Origin: Nilaparvata lugens
Taxonomy: Eukaryota; Arthropoda; Insecta; Hemiptera; Delphacidae
DNA: 64,000 nucleotides
Reading direction: 5' to 3'
Assembly (NCBI RefSeq): GCF_014356525.2
Contig: NC_052505.1
Coordinates: forward strand, 20,191,318-20,255,317
Position 1 is the first letter of the stretch; every line of letters begins with the position of its first letter. The notes beneath the pieces are model-generated. The model searched no databases. It was given only the letters and a program-made list of their open reading frames with translations, and had not been told where the DNA came from. The translations under genes and the position numbers were made by a program. Below are positions 11,068 to 22,903 of the stretch, piece by piece.

Positions 11068-12493
11068 TTATCGTCGGGGTTACAGTACCTTGTTTTTGGT
11101 GGTGAGCTTTTACCGGTTGAATTTGGCTTGACGGCGACGTCCTCTTACGTCCCTAGACCTGTCGTCTGAACGGGTGTCTTGAAGCGGTGTTACATAAAGT
11201 GCGGAACCAAAGGGGTGGTAGTACAAGAAGTTGGTTTGGGGACACACATGAACCGCTGTAAATAAATTTATTACAGCATTAATTTCTAACTCTTTCTACA
11301 ATTCATCAAAAGCTAAAACAGGAGTTTATCTATTGATTACAATTAATTAAATTCTTTCATTCTATTTGAATCCTCATTTTATATAGATTTTTATCTTTAA
11401 ACTACTGATTCTTTGTATCAGAATTAATGGATCTTTCTTCACAAATAATTCAAAAGTTCTTTTATAATTTAATAAATTAGCGTTCAGTTAAAAGCCTTAA
11501 CGCCATGAGAAAGCACAGTCAGAAAAATATAAAATTGAGTTTTAAACTCAATATGAACATAATCTTAAAAATTTCATTCCAATTTAAAGGCTATCTTCCT
11601 GACTTTCAGCAATACTCTACGATAATATATTTCCAGAAACAATAACTCAAATGTAACGTAACTGAAAACTTTCTATACTTCTTTAGAAAAAAAATTTATA
11701 ATTATCTTCCATCACTAATAAAATCAAAAGGATTATCCTCAATCAATATCATTAACTTGAAAAATAACAGGCTTAATTAATTCAATACTCTTTTGGAAGT
11801 TTCAATCAATTAAATTCCCTAAATTATATTTTAACCTTATTTTACGTACCTTAGCAGTTATTTGAAGAAACAATTATTCGTACATGATGAAGAAACACAA
11901 TTAAACCTTTCAGGACATGGCACTACTAGTAAATTTAAACATTAATAAAAAATAAAACTAGCTCCTACATTAACTACTGAAATAAACTTATAAACCTGCC
12001 CAAAAAGGGGGAAACATAGTGACTACATCTTTACTCTCGTAGTGCTCCTAGCAAAGTGTCCTCCGGAACGTAATCTGGTCTCTCGACTGGGGAATCCCCA
12101 CTACTGTATTTAGAAACAGGTCTCCTATTGGGCGAATGGAATCAATTTGACCAATCGTCGCGTGGCTTCTAGAGCCTTTGGACCAAATAGTAACTGCAAA
12201 ATCGGTAGTTTGTTATAATATCAATGCTTGCTGTTTTCCAACTTATCGCACTTTATGTCGCGACAAGAAGGCTAAGTTTTAGAGATAATTCCATAATCTA
12301 CATTCCTCGACGACTCGGAGCCACAATTTTTAAATATCTATCATGGGAAACTCGAAGTCATGGCCGTTCATAATAGAGAGAGAAAATAATTTATTTCGCT
12401 AACTCACTTACAATAATGGCTCTAGTCTATTGCGTATTAAATTTACTATTATAACTTGGGAAAAGGCCTGAATTAAATAGAGTGCCCGGCACA

Positions 12494-12505
12494 CTCCCCC
12501 TCCTT
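12494..12505 (-). promoter_or_regulatory. Polypurine tract of the LTR element
   Basis: On the minus strand AAGGAGGGGGAG lies directly against the LTR start TGTGCC. This is the expected primer position for plus-strand DNA synthesis, and it fixes the element's orientation as minus. Confidence 0.75.
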
Positions 12506-14435
12506 ACGGTGTGAAACACGCAAAAAGAAATCTAATCAGGATATGTTACCATAGAGGCATTCTGTATGATTTGGAGAGTCGAATTTCTGGATTGATGGTA
12601 GGATCCAATTTGAAGCGGGCCCTCTTCAAAAGAAATCTCTTTAATCATTCCGAAATTCAGCAAAATGTATAACTAATTGAGATTTGTGGCAAGAGTCTTT
12701 AAAACTGTGGCAAGAGTCAGGACAAAACAATATGGGCGTGTCCACCTTTTAAGTAGGTACTAAAGACGGACTGAGTATAATAATCTTGAATACTTCTATC
12801 ACTTTATTGAGTCCCTGGTTATTTTCTTTGCAAAATCTAACAAGGGAAAACTTTTAAAAGACATCATAGTTTTAATTGGTTCTATGTTACTCTGCTGTTG
12901 TAAAATATGGAGTATGTTGATTATAATAGTAAAGGATGAAACTTTTTCACTCAGCTGAATGTATTGAAATCTAACTATCATTACTATAGAGTTGAGAGTG
13001 CAACATATTTTTAACAATATAAAGCAATTCAGTAGGCAATACTATTCTACATAGACTACGATTCAAAGATAATAATGGTTGAAATTGCATTATTAGATCA
13101 ACGCGAGAGCTATATGACACAAGCGCTATTTTGCATTCCACAATCATGAGAAAAACACTTTTCATTATAATATTCCAGTAGGAAAGCTTTACCACAGAAT
13201 GCTAGTCAAAACAAAACTATGATCGAGTGCCAGGCTATTATCTACAATAATAATTCTGTATTTCGCTTCTCACTAGAGTATTGTCATTTTCTCACTGCCT
13301 ACAACTTCAACTAGATAAATTGACTCGACAGCGATCATGGTTATTTATCTCAAACTCAAAGTACGTGACATTTTCTCAAAACACTGGGAGCATACTTTTC
13401 ATCGCATGATTTAATCATATGAAAATTCAACTCGATCAACTAGCTTGGGATTGCTAATGCTTGACTTCTCATTATCAACATTATGAAATTTACCAATACA
13501 CTAACACATTAATAGGCTACTAATACACTATTACTGATTCTCAAGTTCACTGACATTTTTAACCTTACTGGAGCCTCACATAATTATTCCTCAACTATAA
13601 ACTTCATATCCAACTAGTTTCAATTACTCTACTAGATCTCAAAATATCCCAACTTATTCACATGGAAAACTTGATTGCAATTTTACTATCCATCATTAAA
13701 AAAAATGATCATTTCATTAAAGATTTTCCTATTTTTTTTTATTTATTAATACCTTTTGACTACTTATCTCTAAAGGGTCCTACTACTGTTAATTACCTCA
13801 ATTTAATTTTGCCAACAAAAATTCTATTTCCTTTTTGACACGAATTTTCCTACATATTTCTACTTTCATATCCCCAATTAAATTTTTAATCAACCTTTCA
13901 ACTCTCAACTACAGAATAATTTAAACTCATGCTTAACTCAAGAGATTTTCCCTTTTCATTTCAAAATTCAACTAGAAGAATTTCACTGTTAATTTTATTT
14001 TAATTTAACCCGTTCAGTAGTGTTCCAATATTTATTTCTACTTTCACTGATAACCATTTTAACATTACCTAGGTACTCGAAAAAGTTTCTCTGTTATTTT
14101 ATTTGTATACCTTAACTAATCACTTTAAATATTCATTGTCTAAAACTTTCAATTCTCGTTTCCATACTAAATTTCTAAGCAACTTTAAACTCAATAATAC
14201 TCCTTTCTTTTACCAATTATTACTTGTGTTTTTGCGGCTGACTTTCCTACCAAACATTAATGAACCTTTTGACTGGGCTTCCCTAAACTGCATTACGCTG
14301 ATTGTTTTCCTTACAATCACTACAAAGACTCACTAAATATTCTAGATTTCGGTTTAAGTTATTCTACTGACGAGCCCCATAACTCTCGAATGAACCAGAC
14401 CGTTTACTAGATACAAAAAAATCTTAGCTCACACC
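12506..14435 (-). other. LTR element interior, non-coding
   Basis: AT-rich sequence between the polypurine tract and the hAT insertion. No gag or pol motif is found in any frame. Confidence 0.6.
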
Positions 14436-14991
14436 ATCTTCGGCAGGGGTGCCCAGCCCCCCCAAGGGCAATGGCGCAAGCCCCCCCCAATCTAAGTGTG
14501 ATGCCCCCCCCAATCCAAGTGTAATGCCACCCCCCCCCAATCCAAATGTAATGCCCCCCCAAAGTACCCCAATTCTAATTGTACATTATAATCTTCCAAA
14601 GGACATTATTTACCTTTGTTCTTGTGAGGAATTCTTTCTGTTTTCATAATATTGTAAAAATATATACCATCGACTCAATAGAAATGGAGTATCTTTTTGA
14701 TGTTATTTTTGAGACTAGCAGTGCACCCGTTCTTGTTCGGGAGGACTAAAAAGTACTACATTACATCAGGAAAAACTACATGACAAATATTTTATAGGAT
14801 ATTAAAAGATAAGTAAGGGAGGCTTTGCTTTTTAAATGTGAAGGTTACTTATAAAAAGTTGAATAATAATATAATTGATATTCTTTTATTGCAAAAGAAT
14901 ATTGCATAGCAATTTTGATGAACATTCATACAAATTTGGAACGATTTTATTCATACAATATATAATGTCGGCAAGTTTAGGTATTCTAAAT

Positions 14992-15590
14992 CCTATACTA
15001 TTAAACGAGCAATTTCTGTTCAAATGTTTATATGTTTGTATTTCACCGGATCTCGAAAACGGCTCTAACAATTCTCACGAAATTCAGAACATAGTAGGTT
15101 AATAATATAAAAATTCGATTGCACTGGTTCTCTTCGCTGGGGAAACAAGCTGAAGAACATTAAAAGAATTTATTCATCCTTGGAAAAACAGCTGATAAAT
15201 TTGTCGTCTGTTGATAATGGAAGTGAGTGAGCGACAAAATTATGACTCAGCTGTTGAACTTTTTCACCTAATTCAATCAGGTACTCAGTGGTAGTTGTAC
15301 AAAAGCCGGTTAAATTTTAATCCTGATTAATTCCAGTAGAACCAATCAGATAAGCTATCTTTTTGAGATGGTCTTCTGTGATTTGGTTCACGTGGAATTA
15401 ATCAGGATTGAAATTTAACATGCTTTTGTGAGAGAAATTTTTGCATTCCTCTGAGAATTAATCTCAATCTACTGTGATTAGATAGAACCTTTCTGTATGA
15501 ACTATGAATATTCATTATAATTTCTTCTTTCGTAATAATTTTTATATGCTTTTGTAGGTACTCCAGAGCGGAGCTCGGTGCCCCGATATT
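14992..15590 (-). repeat. Dispersed repeat family A, copy 1
   Basis: It shares AACGAGCAATTTCTGT, CTCGAAAACGGCTCTAAC and the end GAGCTCGGTGCCCCGATATT with four other copies (15771, 49915, 51531 and 60879). A 120-base foldback (about 15303-15423) lies within it. Family A is 0.6-0.8 kb, non-coding and of unknown class. Confidence 0.6.
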
Positions 15591-15770
15591 AATCATAAAT
15601 TGGAACAGGTTGTCACTGATGTTGTGTTGTTGATAGTATTTACTTTTTAACATTACAGGAGTAAATAACACAAGTCGAACAAAATGTATCTTTAAATGGT
15701 TCGGTTTTTGGAATAAAGATATCATCTGAACAAGTACATTTTGTAAATTCTATCTATTATTAATACCAAA

Positions 15771-16491
15771 TATCGGGGCACCAAGCTTTGCTCGTTATTT
15801 ATTCATTGATAAGCAGAACTCAATTCTTTGAAATGATTAGGGAAGGACTAACAGGCACAGCTCAAAACTTTTTCTTCCCCGAATTTTGATTTATATACTA
15901 TAAAATTTATAGTTGGAATATTTAATATTCCAAAAAGTAGGTTATGTTTCATACACTTGAATTCAAGTGAAATTTTCAGTCCAAATATTTGAAAACATGA
16001 AAGTTCTAATTTAGATTGTTTACATACCAAATTGAATAACAAAATAACACTCACTAATCACTTAAAACTGTAAAATAATAATTAACTTTGAATATTATGA
16101 TATATACCATCTCATGTCAACAAATCAGATTACTGTATTTTGATCGATTCAATTAAAATATTTCTAGATTTCTCGCGAGATACAATAAGCTAATTGATTA
16201 CACAGCTGATCTCCCACAATGGCACACGCATCTTCTGTTATCGACAGACGACGGAATCATCATCTGTTTTTCCAAGTATGAATTATCCTTTTCATGTCCT
16301 TCAGGGAGTTTTCTCAGGGATGAGACCTAGTGCAATCGAAGTTTGATATCATAAACCTACTATATTCCAAATTTCGTGAAAATCGTTAGAGCCGTTTCCG
16401 AGATCCGTTGATCATAAATAACCATATAACCAGATAGCCAGATATAAAAATAGAAAAATATAAACAGAAATTGCTCGCTTAATATAATAGG
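15771..16491 (+). repeat. Dispersed repeat family A, copy 2
   Basis: Begins TATCGGGGCACCAAGCTTTG and ends TTGCTCGCTTAATATAATAG. It is inverted relative to copy 1, about 180 bases away. No coding frame is present. Confidence 0.65.
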
Positions 16492-16517
16492 ATAACAACT
16501 TGTCCAGTAGTAGTCCA

Positions 16518-18276
16518 ATAGTCCAGTCAAATGGTCGTTTTTCAGGAAACAGCCCCGAAAGAATTTTTTTCGATGGTTCTATCTGTATTTTGGGGCGCTA
16601 AATTCTAATCTGAAATTTGCTGACACGCCAGAGGGCGACTTCACCCCCAACATTTTTGACTTTTTTTAAGTTTACCATTTAATCTCGAGAACCTTGAATT
16701 TATCGAAAAAAGCATTCTCTATATAATATCAAAGATAATAAAATTTCCAATGATTTGACTGGTCGCGCAGGACTACTTTTTGGATTTTTTATCTGAAGTG
16801 TTCCACAAGATACACAACTTTGAATGTGCGAGAAATTTGTGATATTTCCCCCATTTTCACAGTTCCGCATGTGCAACGTTGCGTATCTTGTGGAACACTT
16901 CAGATAAAAAATCCAAAAAGTAGTCGAGTTTGTGATGAATTTTCTCCTCTTTTCACTCCCATGAATTATACTTCTGTTTTCAATACCGTTGAAAAGTTAC
17001 AGCCAATTGAATGATGCTTTCTATTTTCTCACTCTTCTTGCAATTTTACTGTTATTAAAGAGTCTCTAGAATGAGTACAATACATGATAGAAACCTGCGA
17101 TTGGTCTTAAATGAGAGAAAATTTCATGCTCTATGAGCTGAGTTGACTTAATTGATCTTGCATCACTGTTTATATCGAAAAACTGTCGAGACTGTGAAAA
17201 TGGAAAAAATATCGCAAATTTCTTAGTTTTTTGAATCAAACGTATCTTACTTCACGATTATATTCTTACAAAAATCATTCACCTCACATAAAAGAGGAGA
17301 TAATTTTCTTCAAATCAAGACCAAGTATCATTCTGAGTTACCGAGACACACAGTTTTGAATATAGAAATCGGTCATTTTTCTATGCATTGAAATATGGGC
17401 TAAAATACACTAAAGGAGGAATTTCCTATTTTTTAAACAAATTTTAGTGAGATGATACATGATTTTCAACCGCCTTGACGAGCTGATATGAACGAGCTGT
17501 AGTACGAGGAGATGTGATCATTCAGTCAAAAGTTATAAGTGAAGTTTCGATCCTGGACGTATCCTTATGTGTGCCCCCCACTAGGAAATACTGAAATCTA
17601 ACTAGTGATTCTCATAGAACATAACCCTCGTAAGGTGATTTCAACCGAAATATGTTTCTTTTTTGTTAGGAAGGCCATGAAAAGGTATTATAATGAAAAT
17701 TTGAATTTTGGCTGTAGGACAAGATTTTCTATTTTTTGGGTGTATTCCCCCTCCCACCACTACTAAATTCAAAAATAGGTACCTAAGGAATTCCGTTCAG
17801 AATTAATATTGTTAATTCACTTGATGTGTGGCTCTCTATCATTACTAGAAAAAGATCCTAGTTGTATAGGGTAGAAGTGGTAGGTTTGCATAATTTTGAA
17901 AACCCCTTAAAAATACCCCTTTTTTGAAAACTCTTAGCTCCAGAATCAAAAATCGTAGAGTCCTGCACGACCACTCAATTTATTGGAAATTCTATTATCT
18001 TTAATATTTTATTCATTTATTTATCTATGAAAAACATGCTTTTTATGAATGCCTTTTCTCGAAAAGTTAAAGGTTCTCAAGATTAAATGGAAAACTTGAA
18101 AAAAGTCCGAAATTTTGGGTTTATTTGGGAGTTTTGGGGTTGAAGCCACCCTCTGGCGTGTCAGCAAATTTCAGATTAGCATTCAGCGCCCCAAAATACA
18201 TATAGAACCGTCACGAAAAATTCTTTCGGTCTGTTTCCTGAAAAACGACCGGACTATACGAATTTGACTGGACTAT
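16518..18276. repeat. Long foldback inside the hAT element
   Basis: Arms 16518-16770 and about 17955-18276 are diverged inverse complements; shared words include CCTGAAAAACGACCGGACTA in inverse and GACACGCCAGAGGG/CCCTCTGGCGTGTC. The spacer is about 1.2 kb and non-coding. It resembles a MITE or foldback element nested in the hAT copy, or the original inside of the hAT element. Confidence 0.65.
16771..16923. repeat. Strong hairpin
   Basis: The left arm, ACTACTTTTTGGATTTTTTA through the GTGTTCCACAAGATAC region (about 16771-16816), pairs almost perfectly with about 16876-16923; the loop is about 60 bases. It sits at the inner edge of the left arm of the larger foldback. Confidence 0.75.
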
Positions 18277-18962
18277 ACGAAACAGAAAAAAGTAATGAAG
18301 CATTACAATAATTACTTGGTCACTGTGTGCTAAATAGGGTGTGAATTTGAAAGATTGAAATTGGCTTCATTTGATATTTTTTTTAGTTATTTCATCTTAA
18401 GTTTTTTCTTCTGTCAAATTCACTAGAGTTTGCGATGTTGTTTATAATTCATTCCCATTTCAGAGACATTAATATCATCATGAAACGCCTTCGAAATTAA
18501 AATAATTATTAGAATAAAATGTACATTACAATTTAACTTATCAGTGTGCTTTTAAGAAAATTAGGTTGCAACAGCAAGGAAACTCAAACACAGGACCATT
18601 AAAAATTAAAATTAAGCAAAGGAAATCAGAATAATAGTGGATGATGAAGTTATAATTTATTTTTGTCAAAGATTTACCTTCAAACTCATAGGCTTAAAAT
18701 TACTAAAATTCCTGCATACAACATATTATCAATTGCATTTTTTATGCTTCATATTGAGTTAAACTTTGCAAAATATAACATTGTAAAGGTGGGAAAAAGT
18801 ATTAAAATTATCTACATTGGGATATCTCTATTTAATACCTTGATTTTTCAGCCATGATTCAAAATTTTGACATAAAATATAAAAAAAATCATGCCCCCCC
18901 CAAAAATGTTGATGGCGCAAATTGCGCCATGCCCCCCCCTTGTGGGCACCCCTGATCTTCGG

Positions 18963-20174
18963 TGCCTTTCGCTAAAATTATACAATTCCACCGTACAAAT
19001 TTGCAAGGTTAGTCACAGCTAAATTCCTTGATTTGTTACATGGACAACTATCGGGCAGTGCTCCGTTCTCTCTGGACACGGACCTACACTCGCGCCAATT
19101 ACCTAAATTCAACAACAACACACATAGGCAGGACATCCCCGTGTCCTCCTCTAAATCTTGAGTCTCAACTAAACAAAAAAAATTCCCCACAGCCTACAGG
19201 AAACGTCACCAACACAACGGATCTTTACACTATCACTACACATGCCTACCGCAAAAATCACACCTAAAAAAAAATATTTCCAATAATAAAACTGATTCAC
19301 CTTTTCGAGAATAAACATTACTGATAAAGGGACTTAACAACCTCATCTCAATCAACTTATTTTCATACAAATTCCCAAGGATTTGATTATCGTTTCAACT
19401 TTAATCTACAATACCCAATTATTTAGTTTAAACATCTCAGGGCCAAAACTACTCATCAACTTTTCAAAACTACATATCAACAATAACTAATAAAACAGTT
19501 TCCTATTGATTCTCTGATTACCTTCGATCTACCTAAACTCATCAAAAAAATTTCCTATTTTCCTCAAACATTCTCCCATGATAATTTCCAAATTTTCCTA
19601 ATTTAATTGAGTTGACTTTTAAAATCTCAATATTCACTTTCACTACTACTATAATGATATTCAACTACCAGACGTGAGACCAGAATACGTACGTTGACAT
19701 TACAATAATTTCTATCATCATTCACGGAATTACAGAATACAAAAATTTATTCAGCACTTAGAATCAGTTGTTTTTCACCTATGCTAGTTTCTTCTACCAA
19801 TTTTTATTCTACCGTTAAACCTTCAATTTCTCAAAAATCAATTTCAATATTAAGTTTTAGAATACTTTCAACTTAAGCATCAATGATACCTAACTTTATC
19901 TTTAAGCACTTCAAAAGATTTTCATTTTAATGGATTTACTGAACTTAATAACTTCCCTATTTCATCTACAATTATTTAAACATCAGAAAAATTGGAGTAG
20001 CAACTATAAATTATTCATTCAACTCCAAACCCAAAATATTGACAGTTAACACGTTCACAGAATGAATTATTAAGTATAGACTCAGAAAAATTGATCAAGT
20101 ATGATTAGAGTAAGTTATGAAAAATTTAATTTTTTTAGGAAATTTGAATTCCAGAGATTTAAATATCTCTAGAC
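18963..20174 (-). other. LTR element interior, non-coding
   Basis: AT-rich sequence between the hAT duplication and the primer site. No coding frame or motif is supported. Confidence 0.6.
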
Positions 20175-20189
20175 AGCAGAGTGGCGCAG
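20175..20189 (-). promoter_or_regulatory. Putative primer-binding site matching the tRNA-iMet 5' end
   Basis: The plus strand reads AGCAGAGTGGCGCAG, identical to nucleotides 1-15 of animal initiator tRNA-Met as I know it. It is three bases from the 5' LTR. On the element's coding strand (minus) it is therefore complementary to the 5' end of that tRNA. Copia-like elements are known to prime from a cleaved 5' half of tRNA-iMet, but at a more internal position. A normal 3'-end (TGG) primer site is absent. Confidence 0.45.
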
Positions 20190-20192
20190 CTG

Positions 20193-22168
20193 TGTGCCTG
20201 CACTTTTTTAAAGATGATAAAGAAGACAATTTTGAATAAAATTTAGAATTTAGAAATAGGCCGACACCTCTAGAAAATACCTGAGTCTATACCTAATTCA
20301 TGCAGGTGAACGGGCTAGAGTCAAGAAAACTTCAATTAATCTTGCCATGCCTGATTTAATAGGTTTATACTATAGAATAACACTACAATTTGAAATAATA
20401 GAAAGATACAAACAGCTTCAATAAACATTGGCAACTAAAATCGAACAACAGAAACAACAATTTCATGTTACTTTGGTGACATTCTTCGTCTGATTCGGGG
20501 GCGCATTACTATCCCCGATTAGATAGCAATACATCACAAAACCAAACAATATCAGTCATCAAATAACAAGTTCATTTCAACATGGAATTACTCAAGAATG
20601 AAAAGCCTGTTGAACCCAAGTTTCGTCGATAGTAACCCATATAACCCATTTCATAATAATTTTGAATCCCCACTTTTGATTGACATTCTCGAATGAACCT
20701 TTGTTTCACTACACTGCACTTTCGTTGGTCTGTACGTTGCTTTATCGTTGGGGTTACAGTACCTTGTTTTTGGTGGTGAGCTTTTACTGGTTGAATTTGG
20801 CTTGACGGCGACGTCCTCTTACGTCCCTAGACCTGTCGTCTGAATGGGTGTCTTGAAGCGGTGTTACATAAAGTTGCGGAACCAAAGGGGTGGTAGTACA
20901 AGAAGTTGGTTTGGGGACACACATGAACCGCTGTAAATAAATGTATTACAGCATTAATTTCTAACTCTTCCTACAATTCATCAAAAGCTAAAACAGGAGT
21001 TTATCTATTGATTACAATTAATCAAATTCTTTCATTCTATTTGAATCCTCATTTTATATAGATTTTTATCTTTAAACTACTGATTCTTCGTATCAGAATT
21101 AATGGATCTTTCTTCACAAATAATTCAAAAGTTCTTTTATAATTAGATAAATTAGCGTTCAGTTAAAAGCCTTAACGCCATGAGAAAACACAGTCAGAAA
21201 AATATAAAATTGAGTTTTAAACTCAATATGAACATAATCTTAAAAATTTTATTCCAATTTAAAGGCTATCTTCCTGACTTTCAGCAATACTCTACGATAA
21301 TATATTTCCAGAAACAATAACTCAAATGTAACGTAACTGAAAACTTTCTATACTTCTTTAGAAAAAAAATTTATAATTATCTTCCATCACTAATAAAATC
21401 AAAAGGATTATTCTCAATCAATATCATTAACTTGAAAAATAACAGGCTTAATTAATTCAATACTCTTATGGAAGTTTCAATCAATTAAATTCCCTAAATT
21501 ATATTTTAACCTTATTTTACGTACCTTAGCGGTTATTTGAAGAAACAATTTTTCGTACATGATGAAGAAACACAATTAAACCTTTCAGGACATGGCACTA
21601 CTAGTAAATTTAAACATTAATAAAAAATAAAACTAGCTCCTACATTAACTACTGAAATAAACTTATAAACCTGCCCAAAAAGGGGGAAACATAGTGACTA
21701 CATCTTTACTCTCGTAGTGCTCCTAGCAAAGTGTCCTCCAGAACGTAATCTGGTCTCTTGACTGGGGAATCCCCACTACTGTATTTAGAAACAGGTCTCC
21801 TATTGGGCGAATGGAATCAATTTGACCAATCATCGCCTGGCTTCTAGAGCCTTTGGACCAAATAGTAACTGCAAAATCGGTAGTTTGTTATAATTTCAAT
21901 GCTTGCTGTTTTCCAACTTATCGCACTTTATGTCGCGACAAGAAGGCCAAGTTTTAGAGATAATTCCATAATCTACATTCCTCGACGACTCGGAGCCACA
22001 ATTTTTAAATATCTATCATGGGAAACTCGAAGTCATGGCCGTTCATAATAGAGAGAGAAAATAATTTATTTCGCTAACTCACTTACAATAAGGGCTCTAG
22101 TCTATTGCGTATTAAATTTACTATTATAACTTGGGAAAAGGCCTGAATTAAATAGAGTGCCCGGCACA
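20193..22168 (-). repeat. 5' LTR, uninterrupted
   Basis: This is the intact partner of 7264-12493 and provides the empty-site reference for the LINE. Length is 1,976 bases. Confidence 0.85.
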
Positions 22169-22172
22169 AGTG

Positions 22173-22232
22173 ACTGAACAGTGACTGATCAGTTACTGAT
22201 CAGACTGATCAGTAATTGAACTGACTGACTGA
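22173..22232. repeat. 11-bp satellite, right part
   Basis: Continuation of the GTGACTGATCA array interrupted at 7263 by the LTR element. Confidence 0.8.
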
Positions 22233-22750
22233 CCACTGAGTGGACGACCCAATTATGCTATACAGACATGTGACAGGAGGATTGAGGGTCATTGAGAATA
22301 TGTCATGTCTGAGCATGGAGTGGGAGTCATTGAAAATATCTATCCTCAATACCATTTCGATCTCTAGAGCAGCATGACCATGTTGATCTAGAGTCTCTCA
22401 TGGACATCTTGATACAGTAGGTCTACCATGTACATATTGATCTGGAGTGATAGGTCTCCATGAGCATGTAGAGTGACAGGTCGTGCATGACCATCTTGAG
22501 CTAGAGTCCTTAATGCTGGTGGCCATTGGTCATGTGACAGAGGGAGGTGGAGTGGGGGTCGTTGAAATTACAATGCTTAAAGTAAAGTGAGGTGATTTTT
22601 TTTTACCTATATGAATTAATGAAACTCTCAATCAATGGTTAACACAAAAATGAGGTTTATTTCATACATGTTTACATCATTACATGAGAGTAGTTTTAGA
22701 CAGTGGATCAGCCAATGAGGTTTTATTTCTTTATTATCATATTACAATGT
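22233..22750. other. polB element interior, no clear gene
   Basis: Somewhat G-rich sequence with recurring GATCTAGAGT and CATGACCAT words. On the minus strand an AATAAA (22722-22727) follows the small frame ending at 22751. Nothing else is supported. Confidence 0.45.
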
Positions 22751-22903
22751 TTATACATTCATTAGTATTTTACTTTCTCGAACATTATTACAATAATACT
22801 TTCCCTTATCATACAGCAAACTTACTGGTGATTCTTTATCACCATCTGGTATCAATGACATTTGACTGAGTTGACATCTGACTGAATTGGAAGCAGTAAC
22901 AAT
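22751..22903 (-). pseudogene. Carboxyl end of an unidentified minus-strand gene
   Basis: A frame of about 50 codons ends LLYDKGKYYCNNVRESKI..., with the stop at 22751 and AATAAA about 25 bases further on. The frame runs without its own start into the polB fragment, so its beginning is lost. It would converge with polB, a common layout in Polinton-like elements where virion genes face the polymerase. No family is recognised. Confidence 0.3.

Larger units (their letters stand above)
7264..12493 (-). repeat. 3' LTR, interrupted by a LINE
   Basis: It matches 20193-22168 almost base for base, except for the LINE at 7813-11067. The ends TGTGCC and GGCACA form a 6-bp inverted repeat. No coding frame of note is present in the LTR itself. 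Confidence 0.85.
14444..18954 (+). mobile_element. Non-autonomous hAT-type DNA transposon
   Basis: The ends are exact 12-base inverted repeats, CAGGGGTGCCCA and TGGGCACCCCTG, flanked by an 8-bp duplication ATCTTCGG (14436-14443 and 18955-18962). An 8-bp duplication and CAGGGGTG-like ends are diagnostic of hAT. Both ends have subterminal C-rich sequence (14455-14570 and 18893-18940) with ATGGCGCAA near each. No transposase is recognisable. The interior is filled by family A copies and a long foldback, so the original element was shorter. Confidence 0.85.
7264..22168 (-). mobile_element. Non-autonomous LTR retrotransposon with ~2-kb LTRs
   Basis: Two direct repeats of about 1.98 kb (7264-12493 after removing a LINE, and 20193-22168) start TGTGCC and end GGCACA. 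AGTG is present on both outer flanks (7260-7263 and 22169-22172), consistent with a 4-bp target duplication, although the target is itself repetitive. A polypurine tract abuts the left copy when read on the minus strand, so the right copy is the 5' LTR. A tRNA-like primer site lies beside it. No gag, protease, RT or integrase is found in about 7.7 kb of interior, so this is a LARD-type non-autonomous element needing a partner. By eye the LTRs differ at roughly 25 sites (about 1.3%), so insertion is fairly recent. Confidence 0.8.

Noticed and set aside
12494..12520. Standard tRNA 3'-end primer site beside the left LTR in plus orientation
   Set aside because: The sequence is CTCCCCCTCCTT, the complement of a polypurine tract, which instead shows the element is on the minus strand.
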